DNA of 64,000 bases. It comes from Paucibacter aquatile (lineage in GTDB: Bacteria > Pseudomonadota > Gammaproteobacteria > Burkholderiales > Burkholderiaceae_C). A program made the position numbers and the translations under genes. The notes under the pieces were generated by a model that saw only the letters and a program-made list of their open reading frames with translations, searched no databases and was not told the DNA's origin. Below are positions 27,130 through 37,453 of the stretch, piece by piece (the stretch's first letter is position 1; each line of letters begins with the position of its first letter). The stretch spans positions 2,976,001-3,040,000 of the forward strand of contig NZ_POSP01000003.1 of assembly GCF_002885975.1 (NCBI RefSeq). The letters are read 5' to 3'.

Positions 27130-28074
27130 ATGACGTACGCGGTTTTTGTGGATGGACAAGAGGGCACGACGGGGCTGCGCATCCATGAGTACCTGGCCGC
27201 GCGTCAGGATGTGGAAGTGCTGCGCATCGACGCCGACAAGCGCAAGGACCCGGCCGAGCGCGCGCGCCTGCTGAACGCCGCCGATGTGGCTTTCTTGTGC
27301 CTGCCCGATGCCGCTTCACGTGAAGCCGCGGCCATGATCAGCAACCCCAGGACCTGCCTGATCGACGCCAGCACCGCGCACCGCACCGTGCCCGGCTGGG
27401 CCTTCGGTCTGCCCGAGCTGTGCAAGAGCCAGCGCGAGGCCATTCGCACCGCCAAGCGCATCGCCAACCCGGGTTGCCATGCCAGCGCTTTCATCCTGGC
27501 TTTGCGCCCTCTGGTCGATGCCGGTTTGCTGGCACCCGAGGCCCTGGTCTCGGCCACCTCGATCACCGGTTATTCCGGTGGCGGCAAGGGCATGATTGGC
27601 GAGTACGAAGCGGGCGGCAACACCAAGCTGCTCTCGCCCCGCCCCTATGCCCTGGGCCTGGCGCACAAGCACCTGCCCGAGATGATGGCCCACACCGGCC
27701 TCAAGACTGCGCCGGTCTTCATGCCCATCGTCGGCAATTTCTACAAGGGCCTGGCGGTGACCGTGCCTCTGCACCTGAGCCAGCTGCGTGCCGGCACCCA
27801 GGCCGAGCAGGTGCAGCAAGCCCTGGCCGCGCATTACGAGGGCGAGCGCTTCATCCGCGTGATGCCGCTGCGCGATGCCGACACCCTTGCCGAGGGCTTC
27901 TTCGATGTGCAGGGCTGCAATGACACGAACCGGGTGGACCTGTTCGTCTTCGGCTCGGAGACGCAGATCCTCGTCATGGCCCGCCTGGATAACCTCGGCA
28001 AGGGCGCCAGCGGCGCCGCCGTACAGGCCATGAATGTGCATCTGGGGCTGGAAGAAAGCCTGGGCCTGGTGTGA
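27130..28074 (+). CDS. argC: N-acetyl-gamma-glutamyl-phosphate reductase (short form)
   Basis: 314 residues; ATG 27130 follows GGAGAAG. The N-terminal NAD(P)-binding segment is FVDGQEGTTGLRIHEYL, the catalytic cysteine is in IANPGCHASAF, and SITGYSGGGKGMI is the conserved substrate loop. It reduces N-acetylglutamyl-5-phosphate to the semialdehyde in arginine synthesis. The length and the GQEGTTG motif place it in the shorter type 2 subgroup. It overlaps a GNAT gene by 4 nt. A parS-like palindrome lies inside it at 27313-27326. Confidence 0.95.
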   Translation: MTYAVFVDGQEGTTGLRIHEYLAARQDVEVLRIDADKRKDPAERARLLNAADVAFLCLPDAASREAAAMISNPRTCLIDASTAHRTVPGWAFGLPELCKSQREAIRTAKRIANPGCHASAFILALRPLVDAGLLAPEALVSATSITGYSGGGKGMIGEYEAGGNTKLLSPRPYALGLAHKHLPEMMAHTGLKTAPVFMPIVGNFYKGLAVTVPLHLSQLRAGTQAEQVQQALAAHYEGERFIRVMPLRDADTLAEGFFDVQGCNDTNRVDLFVFGSETQILVMARLDNLGKGASGAAVQAMNVHLGLEESLGLV

Positions 28075-28523
28075 GCCCGGCGCCGCGCGGAGAGGCCGAG
28101 CGCTGGTGGCGCGATGAGGAGGTCTCGCCGTCGGCGGTGCAGGGCTTGCGTGAGCGCGTGCGCCTGTTCGGCCGCCAGCAGACCCAGGGCAGCGATGCGC
28201 AGAACATCGCCTGCGCACGCTTCGATGAACAGGGCGAGCTGCTGGTGGGCGCCAGCGGCCGCACCGAGTTCCAGCGGCTTTATGTTGACTACCTGTGGGT
28301 CCGGGAGGACCTGCGCGGGCAGGGCTTGGGCAGTGCCTGCCTGCGCCAGATCGAGGCCCAGGCCTTGCGTCGCGGCTGTGTCGACGCTTTGATCGAAACC
28401 CTGTCCGACGAGACGGCCGCGCTCTACGAACACCTCGGCTACGTCTGTATCAGCCATGTGCACGATTTCGTGCCGGGCTTCACACGCCACACCTTGCTCA
28501 AGGTCTGGAAGCCGCGCGATTGA
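28071..28523 (+). CDS. GNAT family N-acetyltransferase
   Basis: 150 residues, GTG start overlapping the argC stop (GTGA). The acetyl-CoA-binding motif A is VDYLWVREDLRGQGLGSACLRQIE, with RGQGLG the pyrophosphate loop; ETLSDETAALYEHLGYVCISHV is the C-terminal strand. Coupling to argC could hint at an amino-acid-related substrate, but N-acetylglutamate synthase features are absent. Confidence 0.88.
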   Translation: MSPAPRGEAERWWRDEEVSPSAVQGLRERVRLFGRQQTQGSDAQNIACARFDEQGELLVGASGRTEFQRLYVDYLWVREDLRGQGLGSACLRQIEAQALRRGCVDALIETLSDETAALYEHLGYVCISHVHDFVPGFTRHTLLKVWKPRD

Positions 28524-28544
28524 TTTGGTTCGCGCAGGCACCGC

Positions 28545-29336
28545 TCAAATCGACGGTTCGGGCGAGCGGTAGTGGTAGCGGTAGGCCAGCCGGAAACCCA
28601 GGCGCTGGTAGACGCGTTGGGCGCTGTGGTTGTCGCTGCCCACCTGGAGGTAGGCCTGCTGCGCGCCCTCGGCCTGGGCCGCGCGGAGCAGGGCTGCGCA
28701 GAGTTGGGTGGCATGGCCCTGGCCACGTGCCTCGGGCGGCGTGAAGATGTCGTACAGGCCCACCATGACCTCTTCCCGAGCGTACTGACCCAGGGCCAGC
28801 AAACGCCCATCTTCGGCGGTGCGCAAGGCATGGCCGAGATAGGGCACGGCCGAGGCTTGCAGGCGCTCGGCGTGGGCGGCGATCTCGGTGGCGCTGGAAC
28901 CGCGCAGCTGGCCCACCAAGGCCGCGTATTCGGTGGCGCTGAGCCGCTCCAGGCGCAGGCCGGGTGCCAGGGTCTCAGGCAGACCCAGTAGATCCTTGCG
29001 GGTCATGACATCGGCGGCGTCATAGCTGGGCCAGCCTTTGGCGGCCAGGGTGGCGTCCAGATCGGCCGGCTGGGTGAAGGGCGTGAGGCGGACGATCAGC
29101 GGCAGGCCAGCGGCCTGGAAAGCATGCTGGCAGCGCGACAGCAAGTCATCGAGCGGCAGGCTGCCGGCTTCCAGGGCATTGATGCAGCGCGAGCGCTTGG
29201 CCTTGCCTGGGGAGAGGCGGATCAGCCAGCCTTCGACGCGCTGCTGCTGGGGCGGGGCGCTGGCGTTGAGGCCGGCTTGTTCGGCCCGCCAGGCCAGGTC
29301 CCAGTCGCCGGACGGCAGCGCAGCCTCTTCGCTCAT
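28545..29336 (-). CDS. Two-domain GNAT acetyltransferase
   Basis: 263 residues from ATG 29336; the frame extends into parA, so this start is the likely one. The N-terminal half (EGWLIRLSPGKAKRSRCINAL) is the degenerate GNAT domain found in this two-domain subgroup. The C-terminal half has the active motif VGLYDIFTPPEARGQGHATQ and YLQVGSDNHSAQRVYQRLGF. It begins 16 bp after the parA stop, so it forms the tail of the mnmG-rsmG-parA transcript. Substrate unknown. Confidence 0.88.
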   Translation of the reverse strand: MSEEAALPSGDWDLAWRAEQAGLNASAPPQQQRVEGWLIRLSPGKAKRSRCINALEAGSLPLDDLLSRCQHAFQAAGLPLIVRLTPFTQPADLDATLAAKGWPSYDAADVMTRKDLLGLPETLAPGLRLERLSATEYAALVGQLRGSSATEIAAHAERLQASAVPYLGHALRTAEDGRLLALGQYAREEVMVGLYDIFTPPEARGQGHATQLCAALLRAAQAEGAQQAYLQVGSDNHSAQRVYQRLGFRLAYRYHYRSPEPSI

Positions 29337-29352
29337 CGCCGACCCATTCACT

Positions 29353-30123
29353 TCACATGCTGCCGACGCGGCGCACCATTTCGCGGGCGAAATCGACAAA
29401 AGCCTGGGCACCTTTGGAGCTCGGATCAAAGACCACGCCGGGCAGGCCGTAGCTGGGCGCTTCGGCCAGGCGCACATTGCGCGGGATCACGGTGTCGAAC
29501 ACCTTGTCGCCGAAGTGCTGCTTGAGCTGATCGCTGACCTGGTTCTGCAGGGTGATGCGCGGATCGAACATCACGCGCAGCAGGCCGATGATCTGCAGGT
29601 CGGCATTGAGATTGGCGTGCACCTGCTTGATGGTGTTGACCAGGTCCGAGAGGCCTTCGAGCGCGAAGTACTCGCACTGCATGGGCACGACCACGCCGTG
29701 GGCGCAGCACAGGCCGTTCAGGGTCAACATGGACAGCGAGGGCGGGCAGTCGATCAGGACGAAGTCGTAGTCGTCGTTGGCGGCGGCCAGGGCGGCCTTG
29801 AGGCGGCGTTCGCGGCGCTCCAGATCGACCAGCTCGACTTCGGCGCCGGCCAGCTCGCGGTTGGCACCCAGCACGTCGTAGCCGACCTTTTCGCTGGTCT
29901 GCTTGGCCTCTTTCACCGAGGCCGATTCCAGCAGCACGTCGTAGACGCTGAGCTCCAGTGCGCGCTTGTCGATGCCCGAGCCCATGGTGGCATTGCCCTG
30001 CGGGTCCAGGTCCACCACCAGCACGCGCTGGCCGACCTTGGCCAAGCCAGCAGCGAGGTTGACGGTGGTGGTGGTCTTGCCGACTCCGCCTTTTTGGTTG
30101 GCAACGCAGAAGATCTTGGCCAT
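29353..30123 (-). CDS. parA: Chromosome partitioning ATPase ParA
   Basis: 256 residues, the short chromosomal type without an N-terminal HTH. The deviant Walker A is KGGVGKTTTTVNLAAGL (residues about 10-26), A' is LVVDLDPQGNATMGSG and Walker B is DFVLIDCPPSLS. ATP-bound dimers bind DNA non-specifically and, with ParB-parS, move the replication origin. It lies 93 bp after rsmG in the mnmG-rsmG-parA order usual near bacterial origins. Confidence 0.97.
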   Translation of the reverse strand: MAKIFCVANQKGGVGKTTTTVNLAAGLAKVGQRVLVVDLDPQGNATMGSGIDKRALELSVYDVLLESASVKEAKQTSEKVGYDVLGANRELAGAEVELVDLERRERRLKAALAAANDDYDFVLIDCPPSLSMLTLNGLCCAHGVVVPMQCEYFALEGLSDLVNTIKQVHANLNADLQIIGLLRVMFDPRITLQNQVSDQLKQHFGDKVFDTVIPRNVRLAEAPSYGLPGVVFDPSSKGAQAFVDFAREMVRRVGSM

Positions 30124-30216
30124 GGTCTCGTTTTTCTAAGCAGGCGTGATGGTAGCGGGAGATGGGGGCTGCTTTTGTGGCGCGGGGCCCTCAGGGCTGC
30201 GGCGCAGAGAAATTTC

Positions 30217-30888
30217 TCAGGCCTTGGGGCGAATCCAGATCAGGCAGCGCTGGGCGTCGAGGCCAGGAACCTGCAGTTGTTCCACGTGAAACACATCCAG
30301 GTCGGCGGGCAGGGCGGCCAGTTCTTCCGCCGGATGTTGCCCCTTCATGGCCAACCAAATCGCCCCGGATTCGACGCCAGGCTTGAGGTGCTGGCGGGTG
30401 AGGGTGGTGAAGTCCAGCAGGGAAGCGAAGGCGCGCGAGGTGATCAGGTCGAAGGGCGGGGTGTCCAGTGCTTCCACGCGGGAGTGCACGCCATGCAGAT
30501 TGGGCAGGCGCAATTCGGCCGCCACCTGCTTGATGAAGCTGGCCTTCTTGGCCACGGCGTCTACACAGCTGACGTCGATATTGGGTTCGCAGATGGCCAC
30601 CACCACACCCGGAAGGCCACCGCCGCTGCCCACATCCATCAGCCGCAGGCTGCTTTGACCGGTGCTCTGCAGATGGCGGCGCAGGGCGGGCAGCAGGCTC
30701 AGGCTGTCCACCAGATGCTGGGTCAGCATGGCCTGGGGCTCGCGCACGGCGGTCAGGTTGTAGACCTTGTTCCACTTGCTGATCATGGCCAGGTAGGCCA
30801 ACAGCTGGTGCAGCTGAGCGTCGCTGAGGTTCAGGCCCAGGGTCTGGGCGGCATCGTGCAAGGGGGCAAAAAGGGCGTCGGAACTCAT
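30217..30888 (-). CDS. rsmG: 16S rRNA (guanine527-N7)-methyltransferase RsmG
   Basis: 223 residues from ATG 30888, which overlaps the preceding stop (ATGA). The N-terminal helix region has LLAYLAMISKWNKVYNLTAV, the SAM-binding motif I is LMDVGSGGGLPGVV, and DLITSRAFASL is the conserved catalytic-fold motif. It methylates G527 of 16S rRNA. A parS site lies inside the gene near its 3' end, so the coding sequence also carries a segregation site. Confidence 0.96.
   Translation of the reverse strand: MSSDALFAPLHDAAQTLGLNLSDAQLHQLLAYLAMISKWNKVYNLTAVREPQAMLTQHLVDSLSLLPALRRHLQSTGQSSLRLMDVGSGGGLPGVVVAICEPNIDVSCVDAVAKKASFIKQVAAELRLPNLHGVHSRVEALDTPPFDLITSRAFASLLDFTTLTRQHLKPGVESGAIWLAMKGQHPAEELAALPADLDVFHVEQLQVPGLDAQRCLIWIRPKA
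30278..30293 (+). other. parS site 1 (inside rsmG)
   Basis: TGTTCCACGTGAAACA, which matches the general bacterial parS consensus TGTTNCACGTGAAACA at every fixed position. It lies between parA and the other two sites. Confidence 0.88.
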
Positions 30889-31456
30889 GCGGAGTGGCTT
30901 TGCTTGTGGGTCACCGTGTACAGCGTGGAGAGAGGAATCAGCGGCACGCCGGCTTGTGCCAGCGCTTGCGAGACCTGGTCGCGCAAGGCCTCGGCGCTCA
31001 GGCCTTGGTCGGGCCAGGTGTGGTGGGCGTCGGGAACCAGCCAAGGTTTCAAACCCTGGGCCAGTGCACCGCGGGCGGTCGCCTCGATGCAGCAATCGGA
31101 TTGCAAGCCGATCAGGATGGGCTGGCTGCGCCCGGCCTGCTGCAGGGCTTGGGCCAGGCTCGTTTCCTCAAAGGCATCGGGCACGGTCTTGGTGAAGCGG
31201 GGTTCTTCGGCGGCCGGGTTCAGGCGCGGATCGATGTCGAAGCCGGGGCCGTCCATCGGTCCGCCGGGCTCGGAGTGCTGGATCCAGAACACCGGCACGC
31301 GCTGCCGGCGGGCCCAGTCCAGGGCGCTGCGGCAGGCGCTCAGCAGGGCGTCGCCGTCCGGCATGGGCGGGCAAAGCCGGCCATCGAAGGCGCCGCACTG
31401 CATATCGATCACCAGCAGGGCGGCGCGCTCTAGATCGAGCGCCGGTTCGCTGTGGC

Positions 31457-31460
<4 letters not shown>
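30885..31460 (-). CDS. Isochorismatase-family cysteine hydrolase
   Basis: 191 residues. The catalytic triad is visible: Asp in ALLVIDMQCGAF (about residue 19), Lys in FTKTVPDAFEE and Cys in GLQSDCCIEATARGA. Relatives hydrolyse amides or vinyl ethers (nicotinamidase, isochorismatase, N-carbamoyl amidases). It overlaps mnmG at one end and rsmG at the other by 4 nt each, so it is embedded in a tRNA/rRNA-modification operon. Function there unknown. Confidence 0.88.
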
Positions 31461-33427
<1,967 letters not shown>

Positions 33428-33600
33428 GGGGCTTGCTGCTTTCATAGTGGCCCGATCGGCTGCGCATTTTTTGCGCAGGGTCTTGGGTGATTCGGACCCG
33501 TTTCCACAGCGCCAAAGCTGGCGCGGGCAAACCCGTGATTTTACGGATCGGCTGTGGATAAGTCACGGCCGCAGGCCATCCCTGCGCCGACAATATCGCG

Positions 33601-33867
33601 ATGAATTGCCGTCCCCATTGCGCCGCCTGCTGCATAGCGCCTTCGATCAGCTCGCCCATCCCGGGCATGCCCGTCATCAACGGGGTCAGCAAGCCGGCGG
33701 GCGTGCGCTGCATCCAGCTCGATGCGCAAGACCGCTGCCAGATCTTCGGACACCCGGATCGCCCCGCCGTCTGCGGCTCCCTGCAGCCCTGCGAGCAGAT
33801 GTGCGGCGAATCGCGTGAGCAGGCCATGCGCTGGCTGGGCTGGATGGAGCAGGCGACAGCGCCTTGA
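33601..33867 (+). CDS. YkgJ-family cysteine-cluster protein
   Basis: 88 residues with seven or more conserved-looking cysteines: CRPHCAACC at the N-terminus, GVRCIQLDAQDRCQIFG in the middle and RPAVCGSLQPCEQMCG near the end. This spacing matches the YkgJ/UPF0153 zinc- or iron-cluster family, of unknown function. It is divergent from mnmG, across a region with another TGTGGATAA-type box (minus TTATCCACA at 33552-33560). Confidence 0.85.
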   Translation: MNCRPHCAACCIAPSISSPIPGMPVINGVSKPAGVRCIQLDAQDRCQIFGHPDRPAVCGSLQPCEQMCGESREQAMRWLGWMEQATAP

Positions 33868-33931
33868 CAGGCCTGCGTCCTAGACTGGCTCAACAAAGTT
33901 TCCCCAAAAACACCCCACGGAGACAAGAGCC

Positions 33932-34951
33932 ATGACCCAGGACTTGAACGACCCTCACGCTTCCCCCGACTCGCGGGCCCGCCGCCAATTTTTGCTGCGA
34001 AGCGGCCTGGCCAGTGCGGCCTCCGGCTTGGGCTTGCCAGCCTGGGCCGAGGCGGCCTGGCCCAGCCGTTCCGTGCGCCTGGTCGTGCCGTTTGCGCCCG
34101 GCGGCAGCTCGGAGATCGTCGCCCGCGCCACCGCCTTCGAGCTGGGCAAGACCCTGGGCCAGACCGTCTACGTGGAAAACAAGCCCGGCGGCAGCGGCAA
34201 TATCGCCATGGCCGAGGTGGCCCGCGCCGATGACCAGCACACCCTGGTGCTGGGCCATATCGGCACCTTGGCGGTCAACCCCTTCATCTACGACAAGCTG
34301 CCCTACGACCCGGTCAAGGACTTCAAGCCCGTCACTTTGCTGGCCAAGGTGCCCAGCCTCTACGTGGTCCACCCCGATGTGCCGGCGCGCAACCTCAAGG
34401 AATTTGTGGCTCTGGCGCGCAGCAAGCCGGGCCGCCTGAATTACGGCTCGGCCGGCAATGGCAGCGCCGGCCATCTGGCCATGGAGTATCTGAAGATGGC
34501 GGCCGAGCTTTTCATCGTCCATGTGCCTTACCGCGGCACCGGCCCGCAGCTGACCGATTTGCTGGCCGGCCGCCTCGATGCCGCCTCGGTCGGCGCACCG
34601 GCCGTGCTGCAGTTCATCAAGGCCGGCAAGCTGCGCTGCCTGGCCACCGGCTCTAAAGCTCGCCTGCCGCAGCTGCCCGATGTGCCGACCGTGGCGGAGC
34701 AGGGCTTTCCGGGCTTCGAGATGACGCAGTGGTACGGCCTGCTCGCGCCGACCAACCTGGCCCCGGCCCATCTCGACCGCCTGGCCACGGAATCGGCCAA
34801 GGCCATTCGCAGCAGCGCCTCCGCCGAGCGCCTGAGCGCCGATTCGGCCGAGGCCGTGGGCAACACGCCCGCTCAGTTCGCCGCCTTCATTGCCCAGGAA
34901 CAGCAGCGCTGGAAGCCGGTGCTGAACCGGGCCAAGGTCAAGCCGGATTGA
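33932..34951 (+). CDS. Bug-family tripartite tricarboxylate transporter substrate-binding protein
   Basis: 339 residues. A Tat-type signal (RARRQFLLRSGLASAASGLG, cleavage near AWAEA) precedes the Bug core: SVRLVVPFAPGGSSEIVAR, VENKPGGSGNIAMAEVARA, LNYGSAGNGSAGHLAMEYLK. These periplasmic receptors bind carboxylates and usually feed TctAB-type transporters. No membrane component is nearby, as is common for the many orphan Bug genes of Burkholderiales. It overlaps the convergent DUF2061 gene by 14 nt. Confidence 0.92.
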   Translation: MTQDLNDPHASPDSRARRQFLLRSGLASAASGLGLPAWAEAAWPSRSVRLVVPFAPGGSSEIVARATAFELGKTLGQTVYVENKPGGSGNIAMAEVARADDQHTLVLGHIGTLAVNPFIYDKLPYDPVKDFKPVTLLAKVPSLYVVHPDVPARNLKEFVALARSKPGRLNYGSAGNGSAGHLAMEYLKMAAELFIVHVPYRGTGPQLTDLLAGRLDAASVGAPAVLQFIKAGKLRCLATGSKARLPQLPDVPTVAEQGFPGFEMTQWYGLLAPTNLAPAHLDRLATESAKAIRSSASAERLSADSAEAVGNTPAQFAAFIAQEQQRWKPVLNRAKVKPD

Positions 34952-35171
34952 TCTGGGCTGCTCCCGCGTTGCGGCGCAGGCGCCGCCCGGCGAACCAGGC
35001 TTTCAAGCGCGGGTGGCCCCAGTACTTGTCGAAGAAGTGGTGCATCACCGTGTTGACGGCCGGTTCCACAAAGGTCACCGCGCCGGCCACGGCCACATTG
35101 CCGGTCAAGGCGTAGGTGACGCCGAAGGAGGTGCCCAGATGGAGGACGCCGAAGCTTGCGGTTTTGGCCAT
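34938..35171 (-). CDS. DUF2061 small membrane protein
   Basis: 77 residues. The pattern KTASFGVLHLGTSFGVTYALTGNVAVAGAVTFVEPAVNTVMHHFFDKYW, with two hydrophobic helices and the PAVNTVxHxxFDKxW motif, matches the DUF2061 membrane family. Role unknown. Convergent overlap of 14 nt with the Bug-protein gene; it lies downstream of the peptide exporter operon on the same strand. Confidence 0.82.
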   Translation of the reverse strand: MAKTASFGVLHLGTSFGVTYALTGNVAVAGAVTFVEPAVNTVMHHFFDKYWGHPRLKAWFAGRRLRRNAGAAQINPA

Positions 35172-35272
35172 GGTGGGTTCGCCTATTGATGCTTTGATTT
35201 CAATAGGCGAATGCTAAAAGCGCGGCGACTCGCCGTCCATTTGGCAATCTCGATGGCGGCAATAGCCCCTGC

Positions 35273-37453
35273 TCAACCGGCCTGGTTGCTGGCCGGCGGC
35301 ACGCTGCGCAGATCTTGCGCCACCCGCCCACCTTGCAGGGCGATGATGCGCTGGGCCGAGGCGATGGTCTCCGGCCGGTGGGCGATGACGATGCGGCTCA
35401 GGTTGAGCGTGCGCAGCGAGGCGTTGAGCTGGCGTTCTTTCTCGACATCGAGCGCGCTGGTGGCCTCGTCCAGAAACAGGTAGTGCGGCCGTTTGTAGAG
35501 TGCGCGCGCCAGCAGCACGCGCTGCCGCTGCCCGCCCGAGAGGCTGCTGCCCATGTCGCCGACCAGGCTTTGGTAGCCCATGGGCAGGGCGCTGATGTCC
35601 TCGTGCACGCAGGCGATGCGGGCGCATTCCTGCACCCAGGCCGCGTCGGCCTCGGGGTCGAAGAAGCTGATGTTGTCGGCAATGCTGCCTGCGAAGAGCT
35701 GGTCGTCCTGCATCACGGTGCCGATGCGTGCGCGCCAGGCAGCCAGACCCAGCTGGGCCAGCGGCCGGCCACCAATGCGGATCTCGCCGCGCTGCGGGCT
35801 GTGGATGCCCAGCATCAGCTTGAGCAAGGTGGTCTTGCCACAGCCCGAGGGGCCGACGATGGCCACGGCCTCACCGGGCTCGATGCGCAGGCTGCAGCCC
35901 TGGATCACCGGCGTCTCGCCTTCGGCGTACGCAAAGCTCAGGTCCACCAGTTCGAGCGCTTCCGGAGAGCCGGCACTCACTTTGGGCCCCGCGCTCAGGT
36001 CGGCCGGCTCGGCTGCGCTCAGCACGATGTCGGCCAGGCGCTCGCCCTGCAGGCGTAGCATGCTCAGCTCCACGCCCTTGTCGATCAGGCCGGCCACACG
36101 GGCGCTGAACTGCTCTTTGTAGGCCAGGAAGGCGAACAGCATGCCGACCGAGAGCTCACGGTCCAGCACCAGCAAGGCGCCCAGCCAGACGATGGCCACG
36201 CGCTCCAGGCCGAACAGCAGGCGCTGGCCCACCGCCATGCCCAGGTCCAGCCGTCGGGTGGCGATGCTGGCGTTCATCTGCTCGACCACCAGATTGGCAA
36301 AGGCGGCGCTGCGTTCGGCCTCGGCGTTGTAGAGCTTGATGGCCTGGGCGCCACGCAGCGATTCGAGGAAGTGGCTGTTCTGCTTGGCCTCAAATACCAG
36401 GGCCTCTTCGCTGGCCTCGCGCAGCGGCCCAAAGTAAGCCCAGCGCAGCAGGCCATAGCCCAGCACCGCGGTCATCGCTACAGCGCTCAGCCGCGGCGAG
36501 TAGACGGCCATCATGGCCAGGGTCAGCAGCACCATGGCGCCGTCCAGCAGCGCCTCGGCGAAACGGGTGGAGAGGGTGCGCTGGATCTGCTGCACGCTGG
36601 AAAAGCGCGACCAGATGTCGCCCAGATGGCGCTTCTCGAACCAGGCCAGCGGCAGGCGCAGCAGGTGGCCGAAGACCTGGGTCAGCCACTGCAGATTGAG
36701 CGAGGCCGAGAGCACCAGCACCGCCCAGGAGCGCAGGGCGCTGATGGCTGTTTGCAGCAGTACCAGCAGGCCAAATCCCAGGCCCAGGGTGACCAGCAGG
36801 TCGCGGTCGGCGCTGACCAGCACCCCGTCCACCACCCACTGCAGCAAAAAGGGCGAGAGCAGGGCCAGCAGCTCCAGCGCCAGGGCCAGCAGCAGGATCT
36901 GGCCCAGCGAGCGCTTGAGCCCGCTGATGCGGCCGAACAGCTGGCGCCAGCGCAGGCGTGGCGCCGGAGCCTGGGGTGTGAAGTCCGGGCCAGGGCGCAG
37001 CTCCAGGGCCACGCCGGTGAAGTGGCGCGAGAGCTCCGCCAGAGAGATCTGCCGCCGGCCATGGGCCGGGTCGTGGATCAGGGCCTGCTGGCCGCGCACC
37101 TCAACCAGAACCACGAAATGGTTGAAATCCCAGTGCAGGATGGCCGGCAGCTCCAGCCGGGCCAGATGCGCGGGCTCGGCGCGCAGTCCGCGGCCGGCCA
37201 GGCCCAGGGGCGCGGCCATGCGCAGCAGGTCGGCCATGGTCGCGCCCTTGAGCGAGAGCGAAAAGCGCCGGCGCAGCTCCGGCAGGTCCAGGTGCAGGCC
37301 GCGCGCGCTGGCCACCATGGCCAGGCAGGCCAGGCCGCATTCGGCCGCTTCCGTCTGCAGAATCACCGGCACGCGGCCACGGCGGCGCCAGCCCAGGTGC
37401 AGACGGGACAGCATGCCGGGGGCGGCGTCGGTGGAGGGCGCGGGATCAGACAC
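35273..37453 (-). CDS. Peptidase-containing ABC transporter (C39 peptidase, permease, ATPase)
   Basis: 726 residues, the full length of a PCAT. The C39 cysteine peptidase (about residues 25-150) has Cys39 in QTEAAECGLACLAM, His112 in HWDFNHFVVLV and Asp128 in HDPAHG. A six-helix membrane domain spans about 170-450. The ATPase has Walker A VGPSGCGKTTLLKLM, signature LSGGQRQRVLLARAL and Walker B LFLDEATSALD. PCATs cut double-glycine leaders and export the mature peptide. It overlaps the HlyD-type adaptor gene by 8 nt, and a double-glycine peptide gene sits just upstream. Confidence 0.96.
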   Translation of the reverse strand: MSDPAPSTDAAPGMLSRLHLGWRRRGRVPVILQTEAAECGLACLAMVASARGLHLDLPELRRRFSLSLKGATMADLLRMAAPLGLAGRGLRAEPAHLARLELPAILHWDFNHFVVLVEVRGQQALIHDPAHGRRQISLAELSRHFTGVALELRPGPDFTPQAPAPRLRWRQLFGRISGLKRSLGQILLLALALELLALLSPFLLQWVVDGVLVSADRDLLVTLGLGFGLLVLLQTAISALRSWAVLVLSASLNLQWLTQVFGHLLRLPLAWFEKRHLGDIWSRFSSVQQIQRTLSTRFAEALLDGAMVLLTLAMMAVYSPRLSAVAMTAVLGYGLLRWAYFGPLREASEEALVFEAKQNSHFLESLRGAQAIKLYNAEAERSAAFANLVVEQMNASIATRRLDLGMAVGQRLLFGLERVAIVWLGALLVLDRELSVGMLFAFLAYKEQFSARVAGLIDKGVELSMLRLQGERLADIVLSAAEPADLSAGPKVSAGSPEALELVDLSFAYAEGETPVIQGCSLRIEPGEAVAIVGPSGCGKTTLLKLMLGIHSPQRGEIRIGGRPLAQLGLAAWRARIGTVMQDDQLFAGSIADNISFFDPEADAAWVQECARIACVHEDISALPMGYQSLVGDMGSSLSGGQRQRVLLARALYKRPHYLFLDEATSALDVEKERQLNASLRTLNLSRIVIAHRPETIASAQRIIALQGGRVAQDLRSVPPASNQAG

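Noticed and set aside
33552..33560. Single TTATCCACA (minus strand) upstream of the YkgJ-like gene as a third origin element
   Set aside because: It is a lone box without a trio-like tract or AT-rich stretch; it may be a DnaA titration or regulatory site but does not support an origin.
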